From assembly GCA_003445035.1 (NCBI GenBank), contig DLVV01000351.1, positions 10,540 to 39,979 on the forward strand: a DNA stretch of 29,440 bases, written 5' to 3'. Below, in pieces: positions 1 through 7,836 of this stretch (the first letter of the stretch is position 1; each line of letters begins with the position of its first letter). The DNA comes from Planctomycetaceae bacterium (GTDB taxonomy: Bacteria; Planctomycetota; Planctomycetia; Planctomycetales; Planctomycetaceae). The position numbers and the translations under genes are program-made. The notes beneath the pieces are model-generated. The model was not told the origin of the DNA, did not search any database, and was given only the letters and a program-made list of their open reading frames with translations.

Positions 1-135
1 GGGCTGCTGGTCGGGTGTGGTGGTGGAACGGTGCGGGTGCTCGAACTGCAACCCGAGGGGCGTCGGGTGATGGATGCCGACGAGTTCCTCCGCGGGATCG
101 GCCGGCTCGAGGGAATGCGATTGGGACCGGTTTGA
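1..135 (+). CDS. fmt: Methionyl-tRNA formyltransferase, C-terminal fragment
   Basis: The reading frame is open from base 1 and ends in TGA at 133-135, leaving 44 residues of a gene that starts outside the window. The peptide contains LELQPEGRRVMDADEFLRG, which matches the C-terminal OB-like domain of methionyl-tRNA formyltransferase, where the family has a conserved lQPeGkk.M...eFl.G stretch. Fmt formylates the initiator Met-tRNA in the cytoplasm with 10-formyl-tetrahydrofolate. The catalytic N-terminal domain is not visible, so the call rests on this short tail alone. The next gene starts 106 bases downstream on the same strand. Confidence 0.75.
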   Translation, partial: GLLVGCGGGTVRVLELQPEGRRVMDADEFLRGIGRLEGMRLGPV

Positions 136-241
136 ACCCGTATTGCCCGGTTGTCGGCTTTCTGGGACCATCCGCGACCCGCTGCCGGCTCGAGCGAGTC
201 GGCACTCCCCTGACCCCCGACGCCGTTGTCCTCAACCAGTC

Positions 242-628
242 ATGCGCCGACTCACAACGCTCCTGTTTGGCATGGCCGTGGGGGGAGGACTTGTCTTCTC
301 GGCCCACCACTATCACCTGGTCCGCACCGGCGAACAGTTCCTGCTGATCCCCAAGATCGAGGTCTCGTTGGTCGACCCCTACGTCGATGTTCGTGACTGG
401 GGTCTTGACGACTGGGAGAAGCATCCGGAACTGCTGGCGGCGATGAAGGATCACGGTCATGCCGACCTGTTGCCGGAGACGCGTTCGGGTCCTCGCCGAG
501 GCGACGCACCCGATTCCTCTTCCGACGATTCCGGAGACCACCTGGGAACGATTCCGGCACGGCTGGTTCCGCGGGGACTGATTCCTCGAAGCGGAGCCAG
601 GGACGACGAAACGGCCAGGCGAGAGTGA
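242..628 (+). CDS. Small membrane-anchored hypothetical protein
   Basis: This 128-residue protein starts at the ATG at 242. The frame is open further upstream, but a hydrophobic N-terminus (MRRLTTLLFGMAVGGGLVFSA) begins exactly here and looks like a signal anchor or uncleaved signal peptide. It is followed by a short conserved-looking segment (FLLIPKIEVSLVDPYVDVRDW, residues about 36-56) and then a polar, acidic, probably disordered tail rich in Asp, Ser and Arg. No catalytic motif is visible. I see no convincing Shine-Dalgarno sequence. It lies between fmt and the kinase/peptidase ORF on the same strand, 40 bases before the latter, so co-transcription is possible. It resembles short planctomycete hypotheticals; the function is unknown. 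Confidence 0.6.
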   Translation: MRRLTTLLFGMAVGGGLVFSAHHYHLVRTGEQFLLIPKIEVSLVDPYVDVRDWGLDDWEKHPELLAAMKDHGHADLLPETRSGPRRGDAPDSSSDDSGDHLGTIPARLVPRGLIPRSGARDDETARRE

Positions 629-668
629 CCGTCGGGCAACTCAAAATTTCTCCTGAACTCCAGATCTC

Positions 669-2945
669 TTGACCTCCACGAGGCCTTCGATCATCGGACC
701 GGCTTCCACCAGTGGCCTGCAGCGATCCGGCGGTGTCTCCTTCGCGTGGGATGTCGAGCCGTCCCTGGCCGATGCCCTGTTCGGTCCCGGCGAGCGGGAT
801 CCCGACGTCCTGCCGCTGGACCGCTGGCAGGAGGAGGGGGTGCTGGAGTTGGTCAAGACCGGACATCACCGCACGGTCTACCGCCTGGAGTTGCCTGGTG
901 ACCTGTCCGGGACCTCGCTTTACATCAAGCGTTATCGCGCTGCCGACTGGAAGGCCCGCTGCCGGCGTCTCGCACGGGGGGCCACGTCACGCCGTGAGTA
1001 TCGCGGGATGGTGGCGGCGGCGGAACTGGGCGTTCCAACCGCCCAGGTGGTTGCGGTGGGTGGCCCCTTGTGGCCGGGGCACGACCGTGACAGTTGGCTG
1101 GTGACCGTCGGAGTTCCTGAAGCGAGGCCGCTTGACGAATTGCTGGCCGACAACGATCCCGGCACCGGACCGGCTTTCAGGCGTGAGGTGGTGAGCCAGA
1201 CCGCCGAGATTCTCGCACGGCTCCACGACGGCGGATTCTGGCACGGCGATCTCCATGCCGGCAACTTCCTGGTGCAGTCCCGGGACGGAGAGCGACCACG
1301 GGTGGTGTTGATCGACCTGCACCCCGTCTCGCGGCGCCGTCCGACCACCTCCCGGAGACTGAGGGGGCTGGCTCGGCTGGCGGCCGCGTTCGGATCGAGC
1401 GTGACGCCGTCAGAACGCTGGGTGTTCCTGCAGAAGTACATGGAGGCGTCTGGTGCTGTCGCCTTCGACGAGGTGACACGGCGTGAATGGGCCGCGACCT
1501 GGCGGCCGCTGTTCTGTCGTCGGCGCGAACGGACGTGGCGGCGGCGGGACCGGCACTGGGCGCGTGGCAACCGGCGACTGTTGATTGCCGATTCCGCCCA
1601 GGCGACCTGTCGGGGGCTGGTTTTTCTCGGCCAACAACAACTCGAACATCTCCGGGATCGGCTCGCGGCCGTGCCACCTCCTGATGGAACCGGCGTGCCG
1701 CTGGCCACCGGTCGCGGTGCGGTGATGACCCGTATGCTTCGATTCGACGGGGCGGCCAGTGGCGAGTCGGCTCGAGACGCGTGGGAACTGGGCCACGCGC
1801 TGTGGCGCCGCGGGTTGCCAGTGGCCCGTCCGTGGTTGTTCGTCGAGACGTCCCGTCATGGCGTGTTGGTGGTGCCGGTGCCGGACCAGGCGGTGCCGCT
1901 GGCCGAGTGGCCCGAACACGAATCGGTTGAACGCGAGGTCGAGATTCTGCGGGATCGCATTGTCCGGGCCGGTGTGTCGATCGATGATCTCGGATCCGAC
2001 CAGCTGCTCGTCGATCCGGAAAACCACGATCGACCGCTGCTGCTGTTGCCGACCTGGACAGGAAAGGCCGTCCGAACGCCGTCGCCGACGGCGGGACCGC
2101 GTGCTGCGATGTGGCTGGTGGCGTTGTCCCTGGCCATTGCCGGATGTCTCTCCAACACCCGCAACGTTGCCGAACCGCCCGTCAGGCATTCGATCCAGTC
2201 CGATCGCTTCACCCTGCTCAGCGATGTGCCGCTGAAGAAGGACCACTGGCTGATCGACGATCTCGAACGGCTGGAACGTCACATTGTCTCCGGGCTGACA
2301 TTGCCCGAGCCGTCGCGGGAAGTGGTCGTGCACGTCTTTGCCAGCCGCCGCGAATACGAGTCGTTCCTGGCGTCGTCGTACCCGCAGTTGCCCAGCCGGC
2401 GAGCTTACTTCGTGGGCACTCCTCGGAAATTGGCCGTCTACACATTCTGGGGTGACCGGATCCAGGAGGATCTCCGCCACGAGTTCACTCACGGGATCCT
2501 CCATTCGTCGTTGAAGCGAGTCCCGCTGTGGTTGGACGAGGGGTTGGCCGAGTATTTCGAAGTGGTGGGTCCGAAGCCCGGGGGAGTCAATACCGAGTAC
2601 GCCGACCGGTTGGCCGCGGCGGTTGCCAACGGCTGGCAACCCGATCTGGAACGGCTGGAGCAGCTCGAGCACGTTGCCGACATGCAGCGGGTCGACTACG
2701 AACAGGCCTGGGCCTGGGTGCACTTCCTGATGCACGGCCACCCCCGGGGTCCCGAGGTGTTGAGGCAGTACCTCGGGAACCTGGCCCAGCGGCCCTACGC
2801 GGGGTTGCTCGGCCCGCGGATCAGAGAATCGATCCCCGATGCGGACAGGCTGCTACTGGCTTACGTCAGGAAACTGCCGACGCTGGGCCACCCGATGGGG
2901 GTCACTCCGGCGGTTGGTTCTTCGGCTGCCGTTTCCGTTCCCTGA
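669..2945 (+). CDS. WaaP/InaA-type LPS kinase fused to lipobox-bearing HExxH metallopeptidase
   Basis: This is one uninterrupted 758-residue frame. Residues about 55-225 form a lipopolysaccharide-kinase (WaaP/RfaP/InaA) domain: Lys87 in YIKRY, catalytic loop HGDLHAGN (His192, Asp194, Asn199) and a DFG-like IDLH at 215-218. Residues about 350-465 look like a second, degenerate kinase copy. At Met481 (base 2109) a lipoprotein-type signal appears, MWLVALSLAIAGC with Cys493. It is followed by a gluzincin-like peptidase with HEFTH at 604-608 and WLDEGLAEYF at 621-630, where Glu624 is the likely third zinc ligand. Such kinases phosphorylate LPS sugars on the cytoplasmic face, while the peptidase would lie outside the membrane. 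The first in-frame start is TTG at 669, 12 bases after an in-frame stop, with no clear ribosome binding site. The peptidase could instead be translated separately from 2109 as a lipoprotein. The domain families are fairly sure; the fusion is seen in sequence but not proven to be one polypeptide. Confidence 0.7.
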   Translation: MTSTRPSIIGPASTSGLQRSGGVSFAWDVEPSLADALFGPGERDPDVLPLDRWQEEGVLELVKTGHHRTVYRLELPGDLSGTSLYIKRYRAADWKARCRRLARGATSRREYRGMVAAAELGVPTAQVVAVGGPLWPGHDRDSWLVTVGVPEARPLDELLADNDPGTGPAFRREVVSQTAEILARLHDGGFWHGDLHAGNFLVQSRDGERPRVVLIDLHPVSRRRPTTSRRLRGLARLAAAFGSSVTPSERWVFLQKYMEASGAVAFDEVTRREWAATWRPLFCRRRERTWRRRDRHWARGNRRLLIADSAQATCRGLVFLGQQQLEHLRDRLAAVPPPDGTGVPLATGRGAVMTRMLRFDGAASGESARDAWELGHALWRRGLPVARPWLFVETSRHGVLVVPVPDQAVPLAEWPEHESVEREVEILRDRIVRAGVSIDDLGSDQLLVDPENHDRPLLLLPTWTGKAVRTPSPTAGPRAAMWLVALSLAIAGCLSNTRNVAEPPVRHSIQSDRFTLLSDVPLKKDHWLIDDLERLERHIVSGLTLPEPSREVVVHVFASRREYESFLASSYPQLPSRRAYFVGTPRKLAVYTFWGDRIQEDLRHEFTHGILHSSLKRVPLWLDEGLAEYFEVVGPKPGGVNTEYADRLAAAVANGWQPDLERLEQLEHVADMQRVDYEQAWAWVHFLMHGHPRGPEVLRQYLGNLAQRPYAGLLGPRIRESIPDADRLLLAYVRKLPTLGHPMGVTPAVGSSAAVSVP

Positions 2946-4113
2946 ACCGCTGCCGGATCCGGTCCGACGATGCGGGCATTTCGGCGACGGTCACCTTGAC
3001 GGTCTGCTGTTTGCCGTCTCGCCGGATCTTCACCGGGTAGGTCTTGCCCACCTCGAGACGTTCGACGATCGACTGCAGCTTTCTCGGCCCGTTGATCGCC
3101 TTGCCGTCGAAAGACTGGATGATGTCTTTGGGTGAGAGGCCGGCCTTGGCGGCGGGTGAGTTCTGCATGACCTGGCCGATGATCGCTCCCGCACCGATCT
3201 GGATATCGAACTGCCGGGCAACCTGGGCATCGATCGGCTGTACGCCGACGCCCAGCCAGGCCCGTTTGACACGGCCGTCGTCGATCAGCTGCCGGCTGAC
3301 CCAGCGGACCATGTTGACCGGTACGGCGAAACCCACACCGGCCGAACTGCGAGTGCTGGTGGCGATGGCGGTGTTCATGCCGATCACGCGACCACTCATG
3401 TCGATCAGTGGCCCGCCGCTGTTGCCCGGGTTGATCGCGGCGTCGGTCTGGAGAAAGTCCTCGCGCTCGGTGATGCCGGGTCCGCGGCCCTTGGCACTGA
3501 TGATGCCGGCGGTGACCGAGAGATCCAGTCCGAACGGGCTGCCAAAGGCCAGGACCCAGTCACCGACCTGTATCGAGTCGCTGTCGCCCAGCTGCAGGGG
3601 CTGCAGCGGGCCGGCCCCCTCGATCTTCACGATCGCGACATCGGTTCGTGGGTCGCCCTTGACGTCGGTGGCAGTGAATTCACGGCCGTCGTGAAGACGC
3701 ACCACGACCTCCTCGGCGTCCTTCACCACGTGGTTGTTGGTCAGGATGATTCCACTGCGATCGATGATCGATCCGGATCCCATGCCCTGGGGGCCGCGGG
3801 GCGCCTGCCCGTTGGGTCCGCCACGGAAGAACTCGCGGAACCGCTCGGGGATCTCGGGATGCTCTTCAAAGAACTTCTCGGCGTCCTCGCGACTGCGGCC
3901 GGCCGGTGCCTTCTGCTTGACTCTCAGCGACACCACGCTGGGCAGGACTTTTTTCGAGACGTCCCGGAAGACGTTCGAGAGCTGGGTGATGTTGGCGGCG
4001 ACCGGTGCGGCTTTTGCGCGGTCGGCTCGCTGGCCGAGGCCGACGACGGCCACCACGCCGATGCCGCAGATCAACGAAAACAACCAGGGGGTACTGCTAC
4101 GAAGCAATTTCAT
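2902..4113 (-). CDS. htrA: Periplasmic HtrA/Deg-family serine protease with one PDZ domain
   Basis: The product is 403 residues with an N-terminal hydrophobic segment (residues about 9-27), giving a membrane-anchored or exported protein. The trypsin-like domain carries the complete triad: His128 in TNNHVV, Asp158 in RTDVAI and Ser232 in GNSGGP. A PDZ domain follows (about 285-378), with AWLGVGVQPI at its start and a GKAINGP loop inside. Deg proteases degrade or refold misfolded envelope proteins. I chose the ATG at 4113 rather than one 11 codons upstream because AGGAG lies seven bases before it and the longer version adds only unrelated residues. A short charged insert (about 72-108) precedes the protease core. 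Its 3' end overlaps the convergent kinase/peptidase gene by 44 bases, and it is divergent from rnc. A perfect inverted repeat lies just upstream. Confidence 0.92.
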   Translation of the reverse strand: MKLLRSSTPWLFSLICGIGVVAVVGLGQRADRAKAAPVAANITQLSNVFRDVSKKVLPSVVSLRVKQKAPAGRSREDAEKFFEEHPEIPERFREFFRGGPNGQAPRGPQGMGSGSIIDRSGIILTNNHVVKDAEEVVVRLHDGREFTATDVKGDPRTDVAIVKIEGAGPLQPLQLGDSDSIQVGDWVLAFGSPFGLDLSVTAGIISAKGRGPGITEREDFLQTDAAINPGNSGGPLIDMSGRVIGMNTAIATSTRSSAGVGFAVPVNMVRWVSRQLIDDGRVKRAWLGVGVQPIDAQVARQFDIQIGAGAIIGQVMQNSPAAKAGLSPKDIIQSFDGKAINGPRKLQSIVERLEVGKTYPVKIRRDGKQQTVKVTVAEMPASSDRIRQRFRERKRQPKNQPPE

Positions 4114-4120
4114 GTTGAGG

Positions 4121-4125
4121 CTCCT
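4121..4125 (-). promoter_or_regulatory. Ribosome binding site deciding the htrA start
   Basis: On the minus strand the sequence reads AGGAG seven bases before the ATG at 4113. It favours this start over the in-frame ATG at 4146. Confidence 0.75.
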
Positions 4126-4140
4126 CTTGGCACCGCATCG

Positions 4141-4157
4141 GACCACCGTTGGTGGTC
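4141..4157. repeat. Perfect 7-bp inverted repeat upstream of htrA
   Basis: GACCACC and GGTGGTC flank a three-base spacer, 28 bases before the htrA start codon and in the 175-base divergent region shared with rnc. It could be an operator or a hairpin in the htrA leader. No promoter could be assigned with confidence nearby, so the role is only inferred. Confidence 0.4.
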
Positions 4158-4288
4158 TGGGATCGTCTACTTATTAGTGTACGTGCTTACGTCGCGACCC
4201 TCCAGATGTGTTGGAGACTCGTTGACTTTCTCAGGAGGCCGACCTAGTTTGCGGGCCGGCGGGGAACTTCCGGTGAGGTGTCACCGAC

Positions 4289-5056
4289 ATGGTGTTCGAC
4301 AACGAGACCCTGGAATGGGATGAGCGGCTGGCCGGGTGCCAGCAGGCGATCGGCGTCCGCTTCGACGATCTCGAAATCCTCCGCCGCTGCCTGACGCATT
4401 CCTCCACGGCCCCCACGCGACTGGAGAGCAACGAGCGGCTGGAGTTTCTCGGAGACGCGGTGTTGGGACTTGTGACCTCGGACTACCTGTTCCGGACCTT
4501 TCCGGACTGTCCCGAGGGCGAGATGACCCGGATCAAGTCCGCGGTTGTCAGTCGGGTGACCTGCGCCGAGGTCTGCGTTGAGCTCGGACTTCACAGGTTC
4601 CTCAAGCTTGGCAAGGGACTTGTCGGCGAAGCCGGTTCGGCCGACACCGTCCCGTTGTCGATTCTCGCTGCCACCCTCGAAGCGATCATTGCCGGAGTCT
4701 ATCTCGACCAGGGATACGAGGCCGCTGAAGCGTTGATCGAGCGTTGCCTGCGTGAACGGATTGCGGAGGCGGCCGACGCCGATTCCAGGAACTACAAGCA
4801 CCTGCTGCAGCAATTGGCCCAGAAGCGATGCGGGGAAACTCCCGACTACCTGTTGCTGGACGAGCAAGGACCAGACCACGCCAAGTGTTTCCAGGTCGCT
4901 GCCAGAATTTCCGACGAGACCTTTCCTGCGGCGTGGGGTCCGAACAAGAAGGAGGCCGAGCAACTGGCAGCCCTTCAGGCACTCGGCCAGTTGCAGTCGA
5001 CGGCACTGGTCGATGACGACGCGGACGATCCTGACGAGGTGTCCGATTTCGAGTGA
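4289..5056 (+). CDS. rnc: Ribonuclease III
   Basis: This 255-residue protein has the usual RNase III layout and processes double-stranded RNA, including rRNA precursors, in the cytoplasm. The catalytic domain carries the signature [12 protein letters not shown] at 49-60 (Glu49, Glu52, Asp56), matching E. coli Glu38, Glu41 and Asp45. The second catalytic segment reads [13 protein letters not shown]. Glu131 matches E. coli Glu117, but Ala128 stands where most enzymes have Asp (E. coli 114). A double-stranded-RNA-binding domain occupies about 162-232, ending with [19 protein letters not shown]. The tail is acidic. The ATG at 4289 gives a normal N-terminus; GAGGTG lies upstream at a loose spacing. 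It is divergent from htrA and convergent with the TIM-barrel gene, 15 bases apart. Confidence 0.95.
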   Translation: MVFDNETLEWDERLAGCQQAIGVRFDDLEILRRCLTHSSTAPTRLESNERLEFLGDAVLGLVTSDYLFRTFPDCPEGEMTRIKSAVVSRVTCAEVCVELGLHRFLKLGKGLVGEAGSADTVPLSILAATLEAIIAGVYLDQGYEAAEALIERCLRERIAEAADADSRNYKHLLQQLAQKRCGETPDYLLLDEQGPDHAKCFQVAARISDETFPAAWGPNKKEAEQLAALQALGQLQSTALVDDDADDPDEVSDFE

Positions 5057-5071
5057 ACCGCGGCGGCCGCT

Positions 5072-5923
5072 TCAGGACGCCCTGTTCTCGCGGCTGGCGG
5101 CCAGTGCCTGCTGGAGGTTCTCGAAGCTGGTTCGGGAAATGTGTTCGGCACCCGGGGCATAATCGAAGACCTCGACCGAAACCCAGCCGTCGTATCCGAT
5201 CTCCTCGAGCGCCCCGAGAATCGGGACGAAATCGGTTTCGCCCATTCCCGGACCCAGCAGGTTCGTGTCGTTGACATGGAAGTGACCCAGCCGGTCGGCG
5301 TGGCGGTGAACCAGTTCCGACACCGGATCGGTTTCCTGGCCGACCATCGCCTTGACGTCCTGGTGTAACAGGAAGTTCCTGGCTTCCGTGGCACTCTCGA
5401 CACGCTCGATCAACTCGACCGCCTCGGCGCACGTGCGGATGAAGTCGGTCTCGTTGGTCGTCAACGGCTCCATGCAGATGCTGACACCCAGTTCGGCCAG
5501 CTGCGGCAGCGCTCCGGCAAACACCTCGGCCGCGTAGCCCATCGCCTCCTCACGCGAAACGCCCTCGAGCAGGTTCCGCTGGGCCGGCGATCCGAAGACC
5601 ATCAGGTCACCGCCGAGGTCGGCACAGGCCTCTCCCAGCGCGACCACGTAGTCGCGTGTCGCTTCTCGCACTGATGTCTCGGGTGAAGTCAGGTACAGCC
5701 CCTCGGTCTTGGCCAGCAGCCAGTGCAGCCCGATGATCTCCAGCCCGTGCGCCTCGGCCTGCTCCCGCAGTTCCACGCGACGGTCGGCTGAGAGTTCGTA
5801 GATCGTCGAGGCCAGGGTGAACGGTGCTGCCTCGATTCCCGTGTAACCGATCTCGGCAATCAACGCGCACTGACGCTCCCACTCCCACCCCTCGAACAGT
5901 TCCTGACAAATGGCGAACTTCAT
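5072..5923 (-). CDS. Sugar phosphate isomerase/epimerase-like TIM-barrel protein
   Basis: The 283-residue protein belongs to the xylose-isomerase-like TIM barrel (AP endonuclease 2) superfamily, which includes sugar and keto-acid isomerases and epimerases. The expected metal ligands are visible: Glu152 in MEPLTTNETDF, Asp189 in LLHQDVKAM, His216 in HFHVND and Glu251 in SVEVFDY. The barrel starts immediately (MKFAICQELFEGW) and there is no signal peptide, so it is probably cytoplasmic. The ATG at 5923 is chosen because AGAGGAA lies five bases before it and family homology begins there; an upstream in-frame start would add 12 unrelated residues. The substrate cannot be read from the sequence. 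The gene stands alone, convergent with rnc and divergent from the YTV-repeat gene. Confidence 0.85.
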   Translation of the reverse strand: MKFAICQELFEGWEWERQCALIAEIGYTGIEAAPFTLASTIYELSADRRVELREQAEAHGLEIIGLHWLLAKTEGLYLTSPETSVREATRDYVVALGEACADLGGDLMVFGSPAQRNLLEGVSREEAMGYAAEVFAGALPQLAELGVSICMEPLTTNETDFIRTCAEAVELIERVESATEARNFLLHQDVKAMVGQETDPVSELVHRHADRLGHFHVNDTNLLGPGMGETDFVPILGALEEIGYDGWVSVEVFDYAPGAEHISRTSFENLQQALAASRENRAS

Positions 5924-5928
5924 CCCGG

Positions 5929-5935
5929 TTCCTCT
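5929..5935 (-). promoter_or_regulatory. Ribosome binding site of the TIM-barrel gene
   Basis: AGAGGAA on the minus strand lies five bases before the ATG at 5923 and settles the start choice. Confidence 0.7.
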
Positions 5936-6186
5936 GTGTGGCTGTCTCGGACAGGCCATCCTAGCAATTCGATGTCACTGAAGTCGTGGCACTCCGGGGG
6001 TGTGCCCGCCCCGCGTTCGTGTCAAAGGGAGTGTCAAGATGGGCAGGTTGGGCAAAGATTCAAGGTTCTCTGGATTCTGTCGGCCAGAGTGCCGAGTAAA
6101 GAATAGGCGGTTTCACCGGTTGGTGGGGTCGTACCGGTCCCCCCTTGTCCAGCCAGCTTCATCTACTCGATTCGCTTTCAGCCCCA

Positions 6187-7551
6187 ATGCCGTCTCCTCC
6201 TGATACCTTCCGAAACTTCGCCTGGCTGATCCGCTCGGCGATGTTGGTGCTCGGTTGTGGCCTGGTCGCTGCATCGGGTCGTTCGGCCGAGGCGGGGTAT
6301 TGCGGAGCGGCGAGCTACCGGGCGTGCCCGACGAGTGCGTGTCGGGCCAGCGACGAGTACTGCACGGCGAAGGTCCGTTGCAAGACCGAGTACCGGACGA
6401 TGAAGGAGACGGTCTGGGAGCCGAAGGAATTCACCGTCTACAAAACGGTCTTCAACACCGTCTGCGAGCGAATACCACTCGAGTGCAAGCGGACGATCTA
6501 CGAGACGAAGTACCGTCACGAAAACTACACGGTGAAGATCCCCACCTGTGAGACGAAGTACCGCATCGAGAAGTACACGGTGTGTCGGAAGGTGTCCGAG
6601 ACGAAGCACAAGACGATTCGGTGCACGCATCGTTACGCGGTGCACAAGACGAAGTACCGCGAGGAGTCCTACACCGTCTGTCGCCACGTGCCGGTGAAGA
6701 AGGTCCGCGAGGTCAGTTACACCGTCTGCCGGAAGGTCCACGAGACGAAGTACCGCGAGGAGACCGAGACGCACTACAAGACGGTCCGCGAGACACACTA
6801 CAAGGACGTGACCTGGAAGGTCTGCAGGCCGGTGACGTTGCAGAAGGAAGTGGAAGTTGACGGGGGCGAGTGGAAGACAGTGAAGGTCGCCTGCCGCACC
6901 CCGGTGGTTCCCAAGTGCAGTGGTCCGACTCGGCCGGGTTGTGAAAAGCCGGCGAGGGTGGCGTGTGCACCCCGGATGGTCAGCAAGCGGGTCTGGGTTC
7001 CCAGGCGGGTCAAGAAGATGGTCTCGTGCACGACGCACGTCACCGAGATCAAGCACAAGCGGGTGCCCTACACGGTGTGTCGCCGCGAGCCGTACTGCGT
7101 GAAGAAGCGGGTGCCTTACACCGTCTGCAAGGTGATCCGCGAGCGGAAGACCAAGAAGGTGCCCTACACCGTCTGCAAGGTGGTCCGGGAGTGCCGGACC
7201 CGCAAGGTGCCCTACACCGTCTGCGAGTGGAAGAAGAAGACACACGAGAAGCGGGTGCCTTACACCGTCTGCAAGGTGATCCGAGAAAAGAAGACGCGTC
7301 GTGTGCCGTACAAGGTGCACGGTCACCGGACCGAGACGAAGACCCGGTGCGTACCCTACTGTGCTCCCCGGAAGGTCTGCTACACGCGTTACGTCAACCG
7401 ACCCAAGAAGGTGCCTCGCCAGGTCGAGTACAAGGTGACCCGCTGCATTCCGAGGACAGTCACCCGGAAGGTGCCCGTGCGGGTGACGATTCCGTTGAAG
7501 ATCAAGTCGAGTTGTTCGAAGCCGAGGGACTGCGAGACCTGCAAGGACTGA
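6187..7551 (+). CDS. Secreted planctomycete YTV-repeat protein, cysteine-rich and highly basic
   Basis: This 454-residue protein starts with a signal peptide: a hydrophobic stretch at about 10-30, then a likely cleavage near GRSAEAG. The mature part is dominated by YTV repeats (Planctomycete PF07639 type), rich in Lys, Arg, Tyr, Val and Cys. Seven C-terminal units with V at 293, 309, 325, 341, 357, 373 and 389 are spaced exactly 16 residues apart; the first five read VPYTVC. A looser N-terminal block has YTV-like motifs at about 114-205. A Cys/Pro-rich linker (about 235-280) separates the blocks. The family is associated with planctomycete cell walls and surfaces, but its biochemical role is unknown. 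The ATG at 6187 is preferred to the upstream TTG at 6145 because the signal peptide follows it. A strong intrinsic terminator lies about 100 bases downstream. Confidence 0.88.
   Translation: MPSPPDTFRNFAWLIRSAMLVLGCGLVAASGRSAEAGYCGAASYRACPTSACRASDEYCTAKVRCKTEYRTMKETVWEPKEFTVYKTVFNTVCERIPLECKRTIYETKYRHENYTVKIPTCETKYRIEKYTVCRKVSETKHKTIRCTHRYAVHKTKYREESYTVCRHVPVKKVREVSYTVCRKVHETKYREETETHYKTVRETHYKDVTWKVCRPVTLQKEVEVDGGEWKTVKVACRTPVVPKCSGPTRPGCEKPARVACAPRMVSKRVWVPRRVKKMVSCTTHVTEIKHKRVPYTVCRREPYCVKKRVPYTVCKVIRERKTKKVPYTVCKVVRECRTRKVPYTVCEWKKKTHEKRVPYTVCKVIREKKTRRVPYKVHGHRTETKTRCVPYCAPRKVCYTRYVNRPKKVPRQVEYKVTRCIPRTVTRKVPVRVTIPLKIKSSCSKPRDCETCKD
7063..7362 (+). repeat. 48-bp-period tandem coding repeat (16-residue VPYTVC units)
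   Basis: Seven units start at 7063, 7111, 7159, 7207, 7255, 7303 and 7351, exactly 48 bases apart. The conserved core encodes VPYTVCK and the spacer encodes basic residues (KVIREKKTR-like). The last two cores are degenerate (VPYKVH, VPYC). Core codons are nearly identical between units, while the spacers differ. Confidence 0.9.
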
Positions 7552-7653
7552 GACATCGGCGCCGGGCCGCTTGTGCCCCGCGTCACTGAAAACCAGGGCC
7601 CTTCAACAACGTGCCCTGAACGGTGGGTCGTACTCCCGACCCGACCATGCCCT

Positions 7654-7695
7654 CCACGAGCCGGTCTCCATCCAGGAGGCCGGCTCGTGGTTTTT
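7654..7695 (+). terminator. Intrinsic terminator after the YTV-repeat gene
   Basis: CCACGAGCCGG (7654-7664) pairs perfectly with CCGGCTCGTGG (7680-7690). The stem continues inward with a wobble pair and CTCC/GGAG, leaving a five-base loop. TTTTT follows at 7691-7695. This is a textbook Rho-independent terminator and should insulate the macroglobulin gene from the YTV gene. Confidence 0.9.
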
Positions 7696-7730
7696 CCTCC
7701 GTTGCACTTCCTTCCCCTGCTCTTGTGATT

Positions 7731-7759
7731 TTGCGCATCAGCAGGGAACTTGGGATAAC
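7731..7759 (+). promoter_or_regulatory. Possible promoter of the macroglobulin gene
   Basis: TTGCGC and GATAAC are separated by 17 bases, just after the terminator and 77 bases before the GTG start. The matches to the sigma-70 consensus are partial, so this is only a suggestion. Confidence 0.22.
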
Positions 7760-7823
7760 CCGGCAGCGTCCAACCATGACCCGATTCTTGGTCGAGAAGA
7801 ACCGGACACAGGCACCGTGGGCC

Positions 7824-7829
7824 AGGAGA
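7824..7829 (+). promoter_or_regulatory. Ribosome binding site deciding the GTG start of the macroglobulin gene
   Basis: AGGAGA lies seven bases before the GTG at 7837. The start is followed directly by a signal peptide. Confidence 0.8.
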
Positions 7830-7836
7830 AGCGAAC

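Noticed and set aside
6178..7326. Minus-strand open frame with apparent repeats (HLADGVRH-like)
   Set aside because: The repeats are the complement of the YTV coding repeats. The plus strand has a signal peptide and a following terminator.
7063..7362. Regularly spaced repeats that could suggest a CRISPR array
   Set aside because: The period is a multiple of three inside an open coding frame, the repeats encode VPYTVC, and the spacers are related to each other.
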